Positions 27,101-34,780 of a stretch of DNA of 64,000 bases are shown here, one piece after another. How positions within the stretch are numbered: the stretch's first letter is position 1; each line of letters opens with the position of its first letter. Below the pieces are notes generated by a model. The model was not told the DNA's origin and searched no databases. It saw only the letters and a list, made by a program, of their open reading frames with translations. Source of the DNA: Synchiropus splendidus (lineage: Eukaryota; Chordata; Actinopteri; Syngnathiformes; Callionymidae); the NCBI RefSeq assembly GCF_027744825.2, contig NC_071335.1, forward strand, positions 10,269,001 through 10,333,000, in the 5' to 3' direction. The position numbers were made by a program, and so were the translations under genes.

Positions 27101-27597
27101 GGTTGCCACAGAAACTCCGTCTCCTACGCCATAACCCCCCTTCATCACCGAGTCACGCTCATTGTCTTCCTTCTGTTCTTTTCAGTTTTTAGGAATTTTC
27201 CATGATAATGTTTGACATTTGTAGCCTCCACTTGCTCACGTGTGGAAGGCCAAAGCGTATCACTCATAATATCACCATGCTTTGTTGTAATTCTCACCTT
27301 TGTCGTCCGAGTGACTAATGTTGACCCGGTTTTCCCGCAGAGGTGGCCTGTCGAGGTGAACGGGTCCGAGATTACTACCAGAGCCAGCAAGGCTACGCGG
27401 CGTGCCAAACCCAGGAGAAGGTCTCCCGTCTAGAGTGTCGGGGCAGCTGCACTGGGGGTGCAGACGGACTGGCGACCTGCTGCACCCCCCTACGCAGCAA
27501 ACGCAGGAAATACACCTTCCAGTGCACCGACGGTTCCTCCTTTGTCCAGGAAGTGGAGAAAGTCGTCAAGTGTGGCTGTACAAAGTGTTCCTCGTAA
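1859..27597 (+). CDS. slit2: slit2, 27 coding exons (5' end of gene lies outside the window)
   Basis: Secreted axon-guidance ligand of Robo receptors. Coding exons: 1859-1930, 2025-2096, 5987-6058, 6249-6392, 6679-6842, 11115-11265, 11391-11465, 11621-11764, 13149-13292, 13373-13539, 13597-13729, 14657-14725, 14991-15062, 16733-16804, 16894-16965, 17147-17310, 18826-18950, 19025-19122, 21631-21770, 22974-23067, 23202-23339, 23841-24081, 24470-24600, 24677-24831, 25975-26323, 26483-26697, 27341-27597. All junctions are GT-AG and phases agree throughout, giving about 1,242 residues plus TAA. Order: LRR domain 2 (from its first repeats), LRR domains 3 and 4, six EGF modules, laminin G, three EGF modules, C-terminal cystine knot. 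The SLIT2 paralogue is chosen from the C terminus ([15 protein letters not shown] and VEKVVKCGC), the microexon and the mir-218 intron. The signal peptide, LRR domain 1 and the N-terminal cap of domain 2 are upstream of the window. The first 1.86 kb is intron. Confidence 0.96.
2097..5986 (+). other. slit2 intron (3.9 kb) with one repeat fragment
   Basis: Contains a fragment at about 4010-4150 resembling a common fish interspersed repeat (GGATGCCCTTCCTGAAGAGA and flanks). The rest is unremarkable. The 143-codon open frame at 2552-2983 has no recognisable domain and looks like chance. Confidence 0.6.
4010..4150. repeat. Fragment of a fish interspersed repeat
   Basis: The stretch around GGATGCCCTTCCTGAAGAGA followed by CTCCCAATTCACC resembles a segment found in very many copies in teleost genomes, usually with the words GGATGCCCTTCCTGACGCAA. 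The identification is from memory of the motif, and the class is not assigned. Confidence 0.4.
6679..6842 (+). CDS. slit2: slit2 LRR domain 2 C-terminal cap (LRRCT)
   Basis: A 164-nt exon encoding [20 protein letters not shown] followed by a cysteine-containing cap ending in KKFRCS. The four conserved cysteines of an LRRCT module are present. It ends one base into a Gly/Ala codon, which allows in-frame inclusion or skipping of the downstream microexon. Confidence 0.96.
7759..7782 (+). CDS. slit2: slit2 alternative 24-nt microexon
   Basis: Acceptor TGCTGATAG and donor GTACGG flank exactly 24 nt. In the slit2 phase it reads AREQYFIP, joining KKFRCS to GTEDYRSK. Mammalian SLIT2 has an alternatively spliced insert at this same point reading AKEQYFIP (recalled family knowledge), so position, length, phase and peptide all agree. 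Confidence 0.85.
10503..10610 (+). ncRNA. mir218: mir-218 precursor hairpin in slit2 intron
   Basis: The 5p arm at 10521-10541 starts TTGTGCTTGATCTAACCATG and matches miR-218-5p. The 3p arm at 10567-10588 starts ATGGTTCCGTCAAGCACC and matches the passenger strand. The two arms pair across a loop of about 25 nt, and the lower stem continues with GTTCC opposite GGAAC. It lies on the slit2 sense strand in the intron after the LRR2 cap exon, as does mir-218-1 in mammalian SLIT2, so it is probably processed from the slit2 primary transcript. miR-218 targets include Robo mRNAs (established). Confidence 0.96.
11115..11265 (+). CDS. slit2: slit2 LRR domain 3 N-terminal cap (LRRNT)
   Basis: A 151-nt exon encoding [20 protein letters not shown] then [20 protein letters not shown]. 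The cysteine pattern C-x(n)-C-x-C-x(6)-C is an LRRNT cap. It follows the intron carrying mir-218 and the microexon. Confidence 0.95.
11391..13292 (+). CDS. slit2: slit2 LRR domain 3 repeats (3 exons)
   Basis: Exons 11391-11465 (75 nt), 11621-11764 (144 nt) and 13149-13292 (144 nt) encode five LRRs, including [16 protein letters not shown] and [17 protein letters not shown]. Phase is constant. The 1.4-kb intron 11765-13148 contains a long AT dinucleotide repeat. Confidence 0.95.
12071..12132. repeat. (GT)n-(AT)n microsatellite in slit2 intron
   Basis: About six GT units run directly into about 25 AT units (12083-12132). It is likely polymorphic and prone to slippage or cruciform formation. 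Confidence 0.95.
13373..13729 (+). CDS. slit2: slit2 LRR3 cap and LRR4 N-terminal cap, with 57-nt GT-AG segment
   Basis: Exon 13373-13539 (167 nt) encodes the LRRCT of domain 3 ([16 protein letters not shown] ... FACEE). Exon 13597-13729 (133 nt) encodes the LRRNT of domain 4 ([17 protein letters not shown]). Between them, 13540-13596 begins GTGAG and ends CACCAG. Removing it recreates the [11 protein letters not shown] join expected from the mammalian exon boundary. The 57 nt are also an open in-frame 19 codons, so the piece may be a very short intron or an optionally retained segment. Confidence 0.9.
14657..16965 (+). CDS. slit2: slit2 LRR domain 4 repeats (4 exons)
   Basis: Exons 14657-14725 (69 nt), 14991-15062, 16733-16804 and 16894-16965 (72 nt each), one LRR per exon. 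Examples are [18 protein letters not shown] and [15 protein letters not shown]. Domain 4 mediates Slit dimerisation and heparan sulphate contacts in the family. Confidence 0.95.
16141..16290 (+). repeat. tRNA-like SINE fragment
   Basis: Contains a B-box-like word GGTTCATATCC at 16204-16214 preceded by a GTAGCAACTGCACGCTCTCA stretch. A related copy is at about 57,750-57,850 with GGTTCGCATAT in the same context followed by AGCATGG. The shared order suggests one tRNA-derived SINE family. Confidence 0.45.
17147..17310 (+). CDS. slit2: slit2 LRR domain 4 C-terminal cap
   Basis: A 164-nt exon reading [20 protein letters not shown] and ending in SKKFTCTG. It is an LRRCT cap and the last LRR-type exon before the EGF modules. 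Confidence 0.96.
17369..17800. mobile_element. TIR-type repeat, copy 1 (about 430 bp)
   Basis: Begins TGGTGGGACTGATGATTACG and ends AATCGAATCCCACCCCT, imperfect inverted ends sharing GGTGGGA. The interior (CTTGAATATAGCCACCATC, ATTTATTGTGCTATTGTC) is shared with copies at 29,752-30,249 (opposite orientation) and 58,785-59,545. No protein is encoded. Confidence 0.75.
18826..21770 (+). CDS. slit2: slit2 EGF modules 1-3 (3 exons)
   Basis: Exons 18826-18950, 19025-19122 and 21631-21770 encode EGF1 ([17 protein letters not shown]...), EGF2 ([19 protein letters not shown]...[12 protein letters not shown]) and most of EGF3. EGF3 has the calcium-binding DDCEDNDC start and NNYTC core. The 2.5-kb intron 19123-21630 is the largest gap in this part. 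Confidence 0.95.
19123..21630 (+). other. slit2 intron (2.5 kb) with possible conserved noncoding stretch
   Basis: No exon was recognised. The segment about 20,330-20,960 is compositionally balanced, free of obvious repeats and contains several homeodomain-type cores (TAATTGG, CTAATGG, CATTAGG). This is suggestive of an enhancer but unproven. Confidence 0.4.
22463..22564. repeat. Two-copy tandem repeat, period 48 bp
   Basis: The words GTACTGCAACAGTCACATT and GTGAGATGATTTACTCA occur twice, 48 bp apart, in the slit2 intron. It is a recent local duplication with no sign of function. Confidence 0.8.
22974..23339 (+). CDS. slit2: slit2 EGF modules 4-5 (2 exons)
   Basis: Exon 22974-23067 completes EGF3 ([11 protein letters not shown]) and starts EGF4. 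Exon 23202-23339 completes EGF4 ([13 protein letters not shown]) and carries EGF5 ([16 protein letters not shown]...). EGF5 has the Asp/Asn pattern of a calcium-binding EGF. Confidence 0.95.
23841..24081 (+). CDS. slit2: slit2 EGF6, proteolytic-cleavage segment and start of laminin G
   Basis: A 241-nt exon. It completes EGF5 (GLFCEF), then reads [20 protein letters not shown]6 and the first laminin-G strands ([17 protein letters not shown]). The linker [11 protein letters not shown] is the site at which mammalian SLIT2 is cut into its N- and C-terminal fragments (Arg/Thr bond; here between 23883 and 23884). Confidence 0.95.
23869..23892 (+). other. slit2: Conserved Slit2 cleavage site MVLPR/TSP
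   Basis: Codons for Met-Val-Leu-Pro-Arg-Thr-Ser-Pro between EGF5 and EGF6. Family knowledge places SLIT2 processing between this Arg and Thr. The residues on both sides are unchanged here, so processing is probably conserved. Confidence 0.8.
24470..24831 (+). CDS. slit2: slit2 laminin-G core (2 exons)
   Basis: Exons 24470-24600 and 24677-24831 encode [20 protein letters not shown] and the following beta-strands down to [11 protein letters not shown]. They are separated by a 76-nt intron. The module is a laminin-G jelly-roll. Confidence 0.95.
24832..25974. other. slit2 intron with possible TIR repeat
   Basis: About 25,012-25,733 is bounded by AGGCTGTCATGG and CATGACACAGGC, which are roughly inverted. 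It may be a nonautonomous element. The purine-rich interior gives long open frames on the minus strand that look accidental. Confidence 0.3.
25975..26323 (+). CDS. slit2: slit2 end of laminin G plus EGF7
   Basis: A 349-nt exon finishing laminin G ([20 protein letters not shown]) and encoding EGF7 ([18 protein letters not shown]...CDEQ). The loop after LQD ([20 protein letters not shown]) is clearly longer than in human SLIT2 as I recall it, a lineage-specific expansion of low-complexity Gly/Ser type. Confidence 0.94.
26483..26697 (+). CDS. slit2: slit2 EGF modules 8-9
   Basis: A 215-nt exon encoding the rest of EGF8 ([20 protein letters not shown]) and EGF9 ([20 protein letters not shown]...CDK). 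It ends one base into the codon completed by the cystine-knot exon. Confidence 0.95.
27341..27597 (+). CDS. slit2: slit2 last coding exon, C-terminal cystine knot
   Basis: A 257-nt exon: [20 protein letters not shown] ... KCGCTKCSS then TAA at 27595-27597. The CTCK cysteines are present, including the final CGCTKC. Between ECRGSC and the CC pair the sequence TGGADGLAT is about six residues longer than in mammalian SLIT2. The basic RSKRRKY segment follows. Confidence 0.96.
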
Positions 27598-28850
27598 AAG
27601 ATTAAGAGACAGCACCCTCCGATTTTTCACTTCTACAGTTTTGTGTTCCTGCCCGACCTGACAAACCCAACACCACTCATCCCGCCATTTGTATTTCTGG
27701 GGAAAAAAGAAAAAAAAAATCCTTCCTTGTCAGTGCTGGACTGATGATTGATGGGGATGTTGAATCATATTGTAAAAAAAAAACAGACTATTTTTATTAC
27801 GAAGTGGAGAAAAAAAAAAGACATTTCCTCGCTTCTTTTTATCAGTCATGATGACTCCGATGGTGTGCCACTGTCCCTTCCCTGGAGGACTGACCCGGTC
27901 AGTGACAGCTTCCTGTAGAACTTCCTGCTCCCCATGTCTGTGAGTGTTTTAGAAATAACCCTAACTGGTAGTAACACAGACTCGCCACTAGGAGGCGCTG
28001 CATTTTTGACACAAGAAGGCAAAAGGGAGACCCACGACTGCTGCCTGTGTGACAAAGTTCCTCAAGACTGTGTGACGGTGCTCCACACAGATGTGGTGTT
28101 TTATACAGCTACTGAACAACACATACAAACTCACTAAGTTCTATATCACCTGCCACGACTCTGTTTACCCCACCGTCATGATGACAAGTATTTATTGTAT
28201 CATAAATACCTGTACTTATTCAGTAGATCCCCATGTATCAATCTGATTCTCTTTTAATATATATTAATTTATATTGTCCTTATTTTTGTATTAAAAAGAC
28301 ATAATCTGTTACGATAGCTGAACTAACAAAAACGGTGTCCTCTTATTTTGATTGAAAATGTGTTTTTTGGATCACTGAGACTGTTGTGCTTGCCAGAGAC
28401 CTTAGTTACATTTTAATCTACAAATGTGACGTGAAGACCGTGTATATTTTTGTTTCCTAAAAGTTTGTACTGTGCTAATGCCAGAAGGTCTTTATATTAG
28501 AGTTTCAAAACACTCTTGTGCGTAGCATTGACCCTAGAAGATGCTTAGAACTGTTTTTACCTTTTTAACAAATTGATGCTTCAACAATACTGTGACTTTT
28601 TTCTAAATGAAACTACTTTGTTAGCCCCTCGCTCTCAGATGTTAACATGTTGCTGCTAAGTTTTTTTGTACCGTAGACTTGGATCCTGATCTGTGTGTTC
28701 TATAGAACTTCCTGCGCCTTGTGTAACAGATAAATATGTCCACACCTCTACACATGTGCATTGTGCTTTATAGCATCCCATCCCCTCCGACCCCTGACTA
28801 ATGTCAGCTCCCTGACTGATGTTTGTTAATTAAACACAATATTTACCTCA
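27598..28850 (+). other. slit2: slit2 3' untranslated region (approximate end)
   Basis: Noncoding AT-rich sequence directly after the stop. Two ATTAAA-type polyadenylation signals are visible, at 28290-28295 and 28829-28834. Which one ends the transcript cannot be decided from sequence alone, so the end given is approximate. Confidence 0.55.
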
Positions 28851-31467
28851 CGCCTTTCACCTTTGCATTTATTCCTAACAGCTCCATGCATCTTAGCTGC
28901 ATCTTATAATTCTCAAAAAAATGTTTCTTTATTTGGAAATATAATGAATGAATTTTTGACTGTTATAACATTCTTTCCTTGGTCATCTTTGGTGTGGTGT
29001 TGTGACTTAAAGAACCTCTATTTTTCCAAGCAGGGAGGTCAGCCAGAAAGAGTCAACAGGGCCCAGTATGGGACTCTGCTTGAAACCTTTTTCACACCCA
29101 GCAGTTGAAGATAATCAGGAGGTATGACGGGTGACGCTGCTGTGCACACCGCAGGGAGGAAACAGACCTTCTTTCTGAAAGAAACGCTCAAGAAACTGCA
29201 GGATATGTTTGGCCCCTGCATCCAACAGCAGACTTCTTTTGTGGGCGACTTGAAAGAACGGGTTTACCCATATAAACCTCAAACACTTCCAGAACTCAGA
29301 CTGTACTGTGGACTGAGCCAGTATTTGTGTGCAAGAACATTGTAGTCCTCTAAAGGACAATAATCCATTAAAGGGGGCCTCTTTTGCAACTTATTTCCTT
29401 CAGGAATCAAATAGTAATATAATGCAATAGTAATATAGAAGCTATGTAATTCCAAAGTTGAAGTGAAGTTATAGATTACAAACTGGCCACCTCACTCAAA
29501 GCATATTTATTTGGGAGAGCAAGAGGGACTATGGTGATACTTGTTGTGCTGCTGTGTCCAGTCCAGTTCCAACTGATCACAAATATCAATCACCGAAGCA
29601 TTTAGAACAGCTTGGTCACACCTGTTTGTCAATGAAAACAACAGTGACTACTATGTCTTATGATAGTTGCAACATAAACGGCAACACTGTTTTGTGTCGA
29701 CGGGGAAAAGCATTATATTTCCTTTTTTTTTTTAAGTGAGCTATTTTAACTAGGGGTGGGATTCAATTTTAAAAAAATGAATCTAATTAATTAATTTGAA
29801 TTTGGTATATTACTGAATCAAATGATGGAGCCATACATACATTTAAACAACAAAATATTGTTTATTTTGCATCAGTTTGACAGTAGCACAATAAATCACA
29901 ATGGTGGCTATATTCAAGTTTTTATATCACCTTATTTAAACTAAAGCTCTTTTAATGTCTTGAAAATATTTGTATAAGAATTTCAATTTTATAAGAATTT
30001 CAAATACATTCAGAGTAGTGGAAACCCTGGCATTGTGTAGTGAAAAACATCCCTGAACAAAACCAAACAGATGCTTTTGTTTGCTTTTGTTCAGGGATTC
30101 CTCCATGTTTGTTGTTGTTGTTGTCATCCTAGGTGTGACGTGTCTTGTGCATCAGTGTGATCCGTGGACCAGGAACTCCTGCACTTACAAAGGCTCCCTG
30201 TGTTCTGGAGAGCATTAATTAATGGTAATTAACTTGTTAAAGTCCCACCAAATTTTTTTACGTTATTGTCTTCAGTGTTTCAGTGGCAACCTTTATTGAC
30301 ATCAAGATTTTGTGATGCATGACAAAATTAAATGCCAGGGGTGTAACATTTATTACACGTCGTCACTTGGCGGTGTTGGCATGACACAAGTGTCAAGCGT
30401 GGCGTGAGAGCGGGTGAGAAGCCTTATCATGTCACATGATCAGGTCAGACGGCTCCGTGACCACAGCCTAACTGAGCATTCAGAGCAGAGGTTAGATCAC
30501 TGACCCTGACACCGAGCACCAGCTAACACCGGGGACTTTTGAACATCAGCGCAGACAAGTGGGATCAGCTCCCAATTCTTTTTGCTGCAAAAGCAAACGG
30601 GAAACCTCAAGCCCCCACGATTCTCTTTGAGCGCATCAACACACCCCACACCTCGGTTGGCTTTCCAGTCTGGCCACCGGGGCTGCTGTACAGCTTCCTA
30701 CCTCTCCTGCTTAGGTTACTCTTTCTGCACCAAGTGTAAACACAGAGAGCTCACAGTGCTGATGGTGGCACCTGAGAGCTTGGGAAGCAGTTGGTTTCTC
30801 GTCCTGGTCCACCCCTGACATTCCTGGACCTCTCACATAAGCAGGGGAAGCACACAGTCTCCACCAGTCCTGAGACCTCCACCTCTGGAGGTCTGGATGT
30901 TGAGGGGATGAGACTAACAAAGGTGATGCCTGGAAGTGGTCGGTTTTTCCTGCAGGAAATCCCAACAACACATTTGATTCAAATGTGTTGTCTGAATAGC
31001 ATATGTATGTTAATTCATTTATAAATGACTGTAATGTACAATCATTGTATTATATCATATTCCTTTCATGAGAACACAGCTTTATCAAAGGAGAACTAGA
31101 CAGTAAACAGAACACTTGCTGTCTATAAACTACCCAGTACTAAATTGGAGGAAAACACTACAAATATTTGAAGAATATGTCACATTTTCAAACATTTTTT
31201 AAATAAACTAAACATCATCATCCAGTGCCACACAAATAGGTTTCGTTTGTCACACACATATATATTTGATCAAAAACGACGTAGCTACATTGTACTTGGC
31301 TTGACTGAAAAAACATAGAAGTGAACTGTAGAGTTTGGACACTGCAGCAGGTGCAGCCATCAAACTGAAAGAAATGGGACTCGAAATGACGAGCTTTGTG
31401 ACGTGGTCACTCGTGCTTTTTCGGCCCGAAACGAACATGCCCGAGTGCGAGCAGCAGGTCGTGAAAA
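28851..31467. other. Intergenic region between slit2 and the hAT gene
   Basis: Contains one TIR-type repeat (29,752-30,249) and otherwise no recognised gene. A CAGGGGTGTAACATT word near 30,338 resembles a hAT terminus, but no matching inverted end was found after the transposase gene. Confidence 0.5.
29752..30249. mobile_element. TIR-type repeat, copy 2 (about 500 bp, inverted relative to copy 1)
   Basis: Starts AGGGGTGGGATTCAATTTTA and ends TTAACTTGTTAAAGTCCCACC. It shares with copy 3 the segment containing CTTTTGTTCAGGGATTCCTC and GGACCAGGAACTCCTGCAC, which copy 1 lacks, so copy 1 is an internal-deletion form. Confidence 0.75.
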
Positions 31468-34202
31468 ATGGCCGCGACCAGTGTACCCGCGTCGCGAGCA
31501 AAAACATCCAAAGTGTGGGACCACTTCACCCTAAATTCGTCAAAGACACGGATCACTTGTTCGGTTTGCAAAATGGACCTTGCTTATCATGGCAGCACGA
31601 CTACGATGCGGGAGCATTTGAAGCGGAAGCATTTCGGATATTTGGAGGAGTCTCTTTGGTACGATAGTTCGGTCACACTTCAGACTAGGGAACAAAAATA
31701 CATATCACCCTAAACTGCTTATTCTTATCTGGTTTAATAGCATATTGGCGTGTAATAAATCATTATAGTGTTCACCAAAAGTTCACACTAAACAACATAC
31801 TTACTGATTATTGACCGTTAATAACCAGGCTGTTGGTTTATTCATAGATTATTATTCTATAGTGTGACCCACAGTTCACTTGTTAGCAGCCCCAGACTGA
31901 CGATCGCCTGACTACAGTCTACAGACACCTGCCAATTGTGTGCAGCTGTTTGTTTGGGAGACAATCCTGCACCCACAGTGACGCTCTTGTGGAACACTCC
32001 TGATGTTCAGCTTCTGCCAAACCATTTCCATCTGTTTCTAGAATCAAACACAGTAGATTTACATGGATGCTCTTCATTTTAATAGCGCATATCAGTTTTG
32101 CCCGACAGATGTCTTGATTATTATTCATGTTACTTTTGCAGTGCAAAGAAAAGCAATAGCACAAACTATGGCTTTCTGTTGGAGAGGCAACCGTGTACCC
32201 CACAGCAAGTCGCTGCCCACACTGAGTGAGTACTTTACCTTGGTTGGGATGAAATGGTGCTGTGAATGTGTGTATCTCTGCTGGTCCATGTGCACAAGCA
32301 CAAAAGCTGTGTTTGGTCATAAGCATTAAGTGAGGAAGCGATAGCAGAAGGATTGCTTGTGAGAAACACAGCAATATATTTACTACACGCTTGGATTGGC
32401 TAATGGTAAATGATGCACGCCACCTGCTACTGCAGCTTATTGTAATTCATGTTATTTTGTCCCTCGCCACTGACTGCATCATGTTAATCAAATGTGTTTG
32501 TCTCCTTTTCAGCCATGCTTTGGATGGCTTTGTCCAAATGGCTCCTCTGTGTTCCACTGAAACGGCGGAAAGATGCACAGACAGCATCTTGCACATGATA
32601 GTGAAAGACATGCGGCCTCTGTCGATGGTTGAAGATGAAGGGTTCCAGGAAATGATCAAGGTGTTCAACCCAAATTATTCTCTCCCGTCAAAAGACAGTT
32701 TCAAGGAGATGATGGAGAGCGAGTACGAGGGAAGGAAAATGGCGTTGAAGAGTATTCTTCAGGGGGCGGCTGGTGTTGCCCTCACCACTGACGTGTGGAC
32801 CAGTGTTCCTGCAGAGGCCTATCTTGGGGTGATGTGCCACTTTGTTGGAGAAGACTGGAGCATGCAGTCGTACAGTCTGTCAACAACGCTGCTCGAGGAC
32901 GGACATACTGCTGAGATCATTGCAGAGTGGCTAGAGAGTGTTGTTGCCTCGTTTGACATATCACCTGACAAGATCAACGCAGTTGTCCACGACAATAGTG
33001 CGAACGTTGTCGCGGCAGTGAAGATTTTGTCAGACAAGCATGGATGGACATCAGTGGCATGTGCAGGTCACACCCTGAACCTGGTGGTGGAGTGCGCGAC
33101 GAGCGACAACCAAACAATGACAACGTGCGTAGCTGCAGCAAGAGGTCTTGTGCATCACTTCCGGGTGAGTGAGTTGGCCAGCAGCAAGCTGAGGGATAAG
33201 CAGCAGAAAATGGGCACGCCTCACCAAGCGCTTGTGTCCGATGTAAGTTCTTGTTGGAACAGTACCTATCTCATGCTAGCCCGGCTGCTGGAGCAAAGAT
33301 GGCCCCTGACTGCCGCACTGTCTGACCTGGCAGTGGCACCAAAAGGTAGACCCGACCTGGATCTCAAGCCTGAACATTGGGCCGTTCTTGAGGAGTTTTG
33401 CCAGGCAGTTGAGCCGTTCGATGGGGCTACAGTGATTCTGAGAGGTCATGAGTATGTTACCCTGTCTGCTATTCCACATCTGGTGCATAGCCTGGGCAAG
33501 TCCATCCAGTCTCTATCTTTTGACACCTCAGCAGTCCAGTTGTTCCAGACTCAGGTGATGGAGCAAATAAGTACAAGATGGCATGAACTCTCAGTTTTCC
33601 ACGATGACTTTCCAAATAAAGCACTTCTTGCTGCTGCTCTGGACCCCCGGTTTAGAAAACTCAAATTCTTGTCTCCTCAGGAAGCTTTCAAGGTCAAGAG
33701 CATCGTTCAGTCCATCGCATTTGCTTTAAGTAAAGAGCTGAAGCAGATCAAATCCGACGAGACGGAGTCTGTCGTCACCACAGCAGTCCACACACCGAAA
33801 CCAGGTGCCAAGTCAAGCTTCATTGCTAAAGTGCTGGGACCTGACACCAGTGATGAGGAAGAGGAGGATGAGGAGCAAAAAATGAACCAAACTGTGCAGA
33901 ATGAGGTTCTTGTGTACTTTGGGGATCACCCCGCAGCAAAGCGAGAGGATCCGCTGTCATGGTGGAGAACGAATGCCACTCGCTTCCCAACACTTTCCAA
34001 GCTTGCGCGGGTGTTCCTGTGTATCCCAGCGACGTCGACACCAGCCGAGCTGCTATTTTCTGCACCGGGGAACGTTGCCTCGAAGCTCCGAGCCGGTCTG
34101 AGCGCTGAGCATGTTGACATGCAGGTCTTTCTACACCACAATCACAGGCTGAAGAATCACATAGGCGCGGATTGTGTTCTGAAGGTGGAGTTAAACACTT
34201 AG
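31468..34202 (+). CDS. hAT-superfamily transposase with BED zinc finger, three exons
   Basis: Exons 31468-31658, 32142-32225 and 32513-34202 join in frame with GT-AG introns to 654 codons plus stop. Exon 1 encodes a BED finger (VWDHF, then CSVCKMDLAYH and HLKRKH). Exon 2 supplies CTPQQVAA, typical of hAT-Ac proteins. Exon 3 carries the RNase-H-like core: first catalytic Asp in LTTDVWTS, second in VVHDNSANV, then CAGHTLNLVV. The C-terminal dimerisation domain is LSKLARVFLCIPATSTPAEL followed by LFSAPGN, and the catalytic Glu is in PAELLFS. The usual SER-type word there is AEL, a possible sign of decay. Acts in the nucleus on element ends. No stop or frameshift interrupts it, so it is recent, still active or domesticated. 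Terminal inverted repeats were not identified. An alternative start upstream in exon 3 (32391) would omit the BED finger. Confidence 0.85.
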
Positions 34203-34780
34203 TTACGCTAACAAGTTCATGTTAAGTTGTGTTCCCAGATCTGCCCAGCATGTAAGTATGTTGTGTGTTTTATGTTCAAATTTGCACTTTAGTTTCACTC
34301 TTGTTGTTCATGTTTCCGTTCTGTTTTGTTCATAATAATGTGTGACATGAGGTGTCGTGTAACCAGACGACACACTCGTGTTAGGAGGTATATTGTGGCT
34401 TCAATTGTCAAAGTCATTTCCTTCAAATGTGTTTCATTTATGTCAGTATTTATGTTGCTTTTTAAGCAGACTTTAAAACTATTTTCAAATTAAACATTTG
34501 CAGGAATCACAATGAGGTTTCGAGTGTTACTCGTGGATTTGTTAAAGTATTTTCCATGCAAATGAAACAAACCGGCCGCTGCACTGACTCCTACCGGTGG
34601 AAAAAGTTCTGAATGAGCTGAGATTGTGGTCTTCTTTCCTCTAGTGTAGTGTAGTGATTTTTTTAATCGATATATATACTACGCATTTTTCTTAATGAAG
34701 GGCCTTTTAGTTTGATGAAGCATTTTTATTTGTCATTGTTAAAGATGTAAACATTTACTGCTTTTCAATTTTTCTCCTAA
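34203..34780. other. Intergenic, between hAT gene and GS-like gene A
   Basis: AT-rich. Reading on the minus strand, TTTATT at about 34,723-34,728 is an AATAAA roughly 55 nt beyond the stop of gene A and is a plausible polyadenylation signal for it. No inverted terminus of the hAT element was recognised. Confidence 0.4.

Noticed and set aside
1859..27597. Calling the gene slit1 or slit3
   Set aside because: The C-terminal knot, VEKVVKCGC tail and the SLIT2-type microexon fit slit2. Slit3 also hosts mir-218, but its cystine-knot sequence differs.
30338..34620. Full hAT element with defined termini
   Set aside because: CAGGGGTGTAACATT at 30,338 looks like a terminus, but no matching inverted end or 8-bp duplication was found, so only the gene is annotated.
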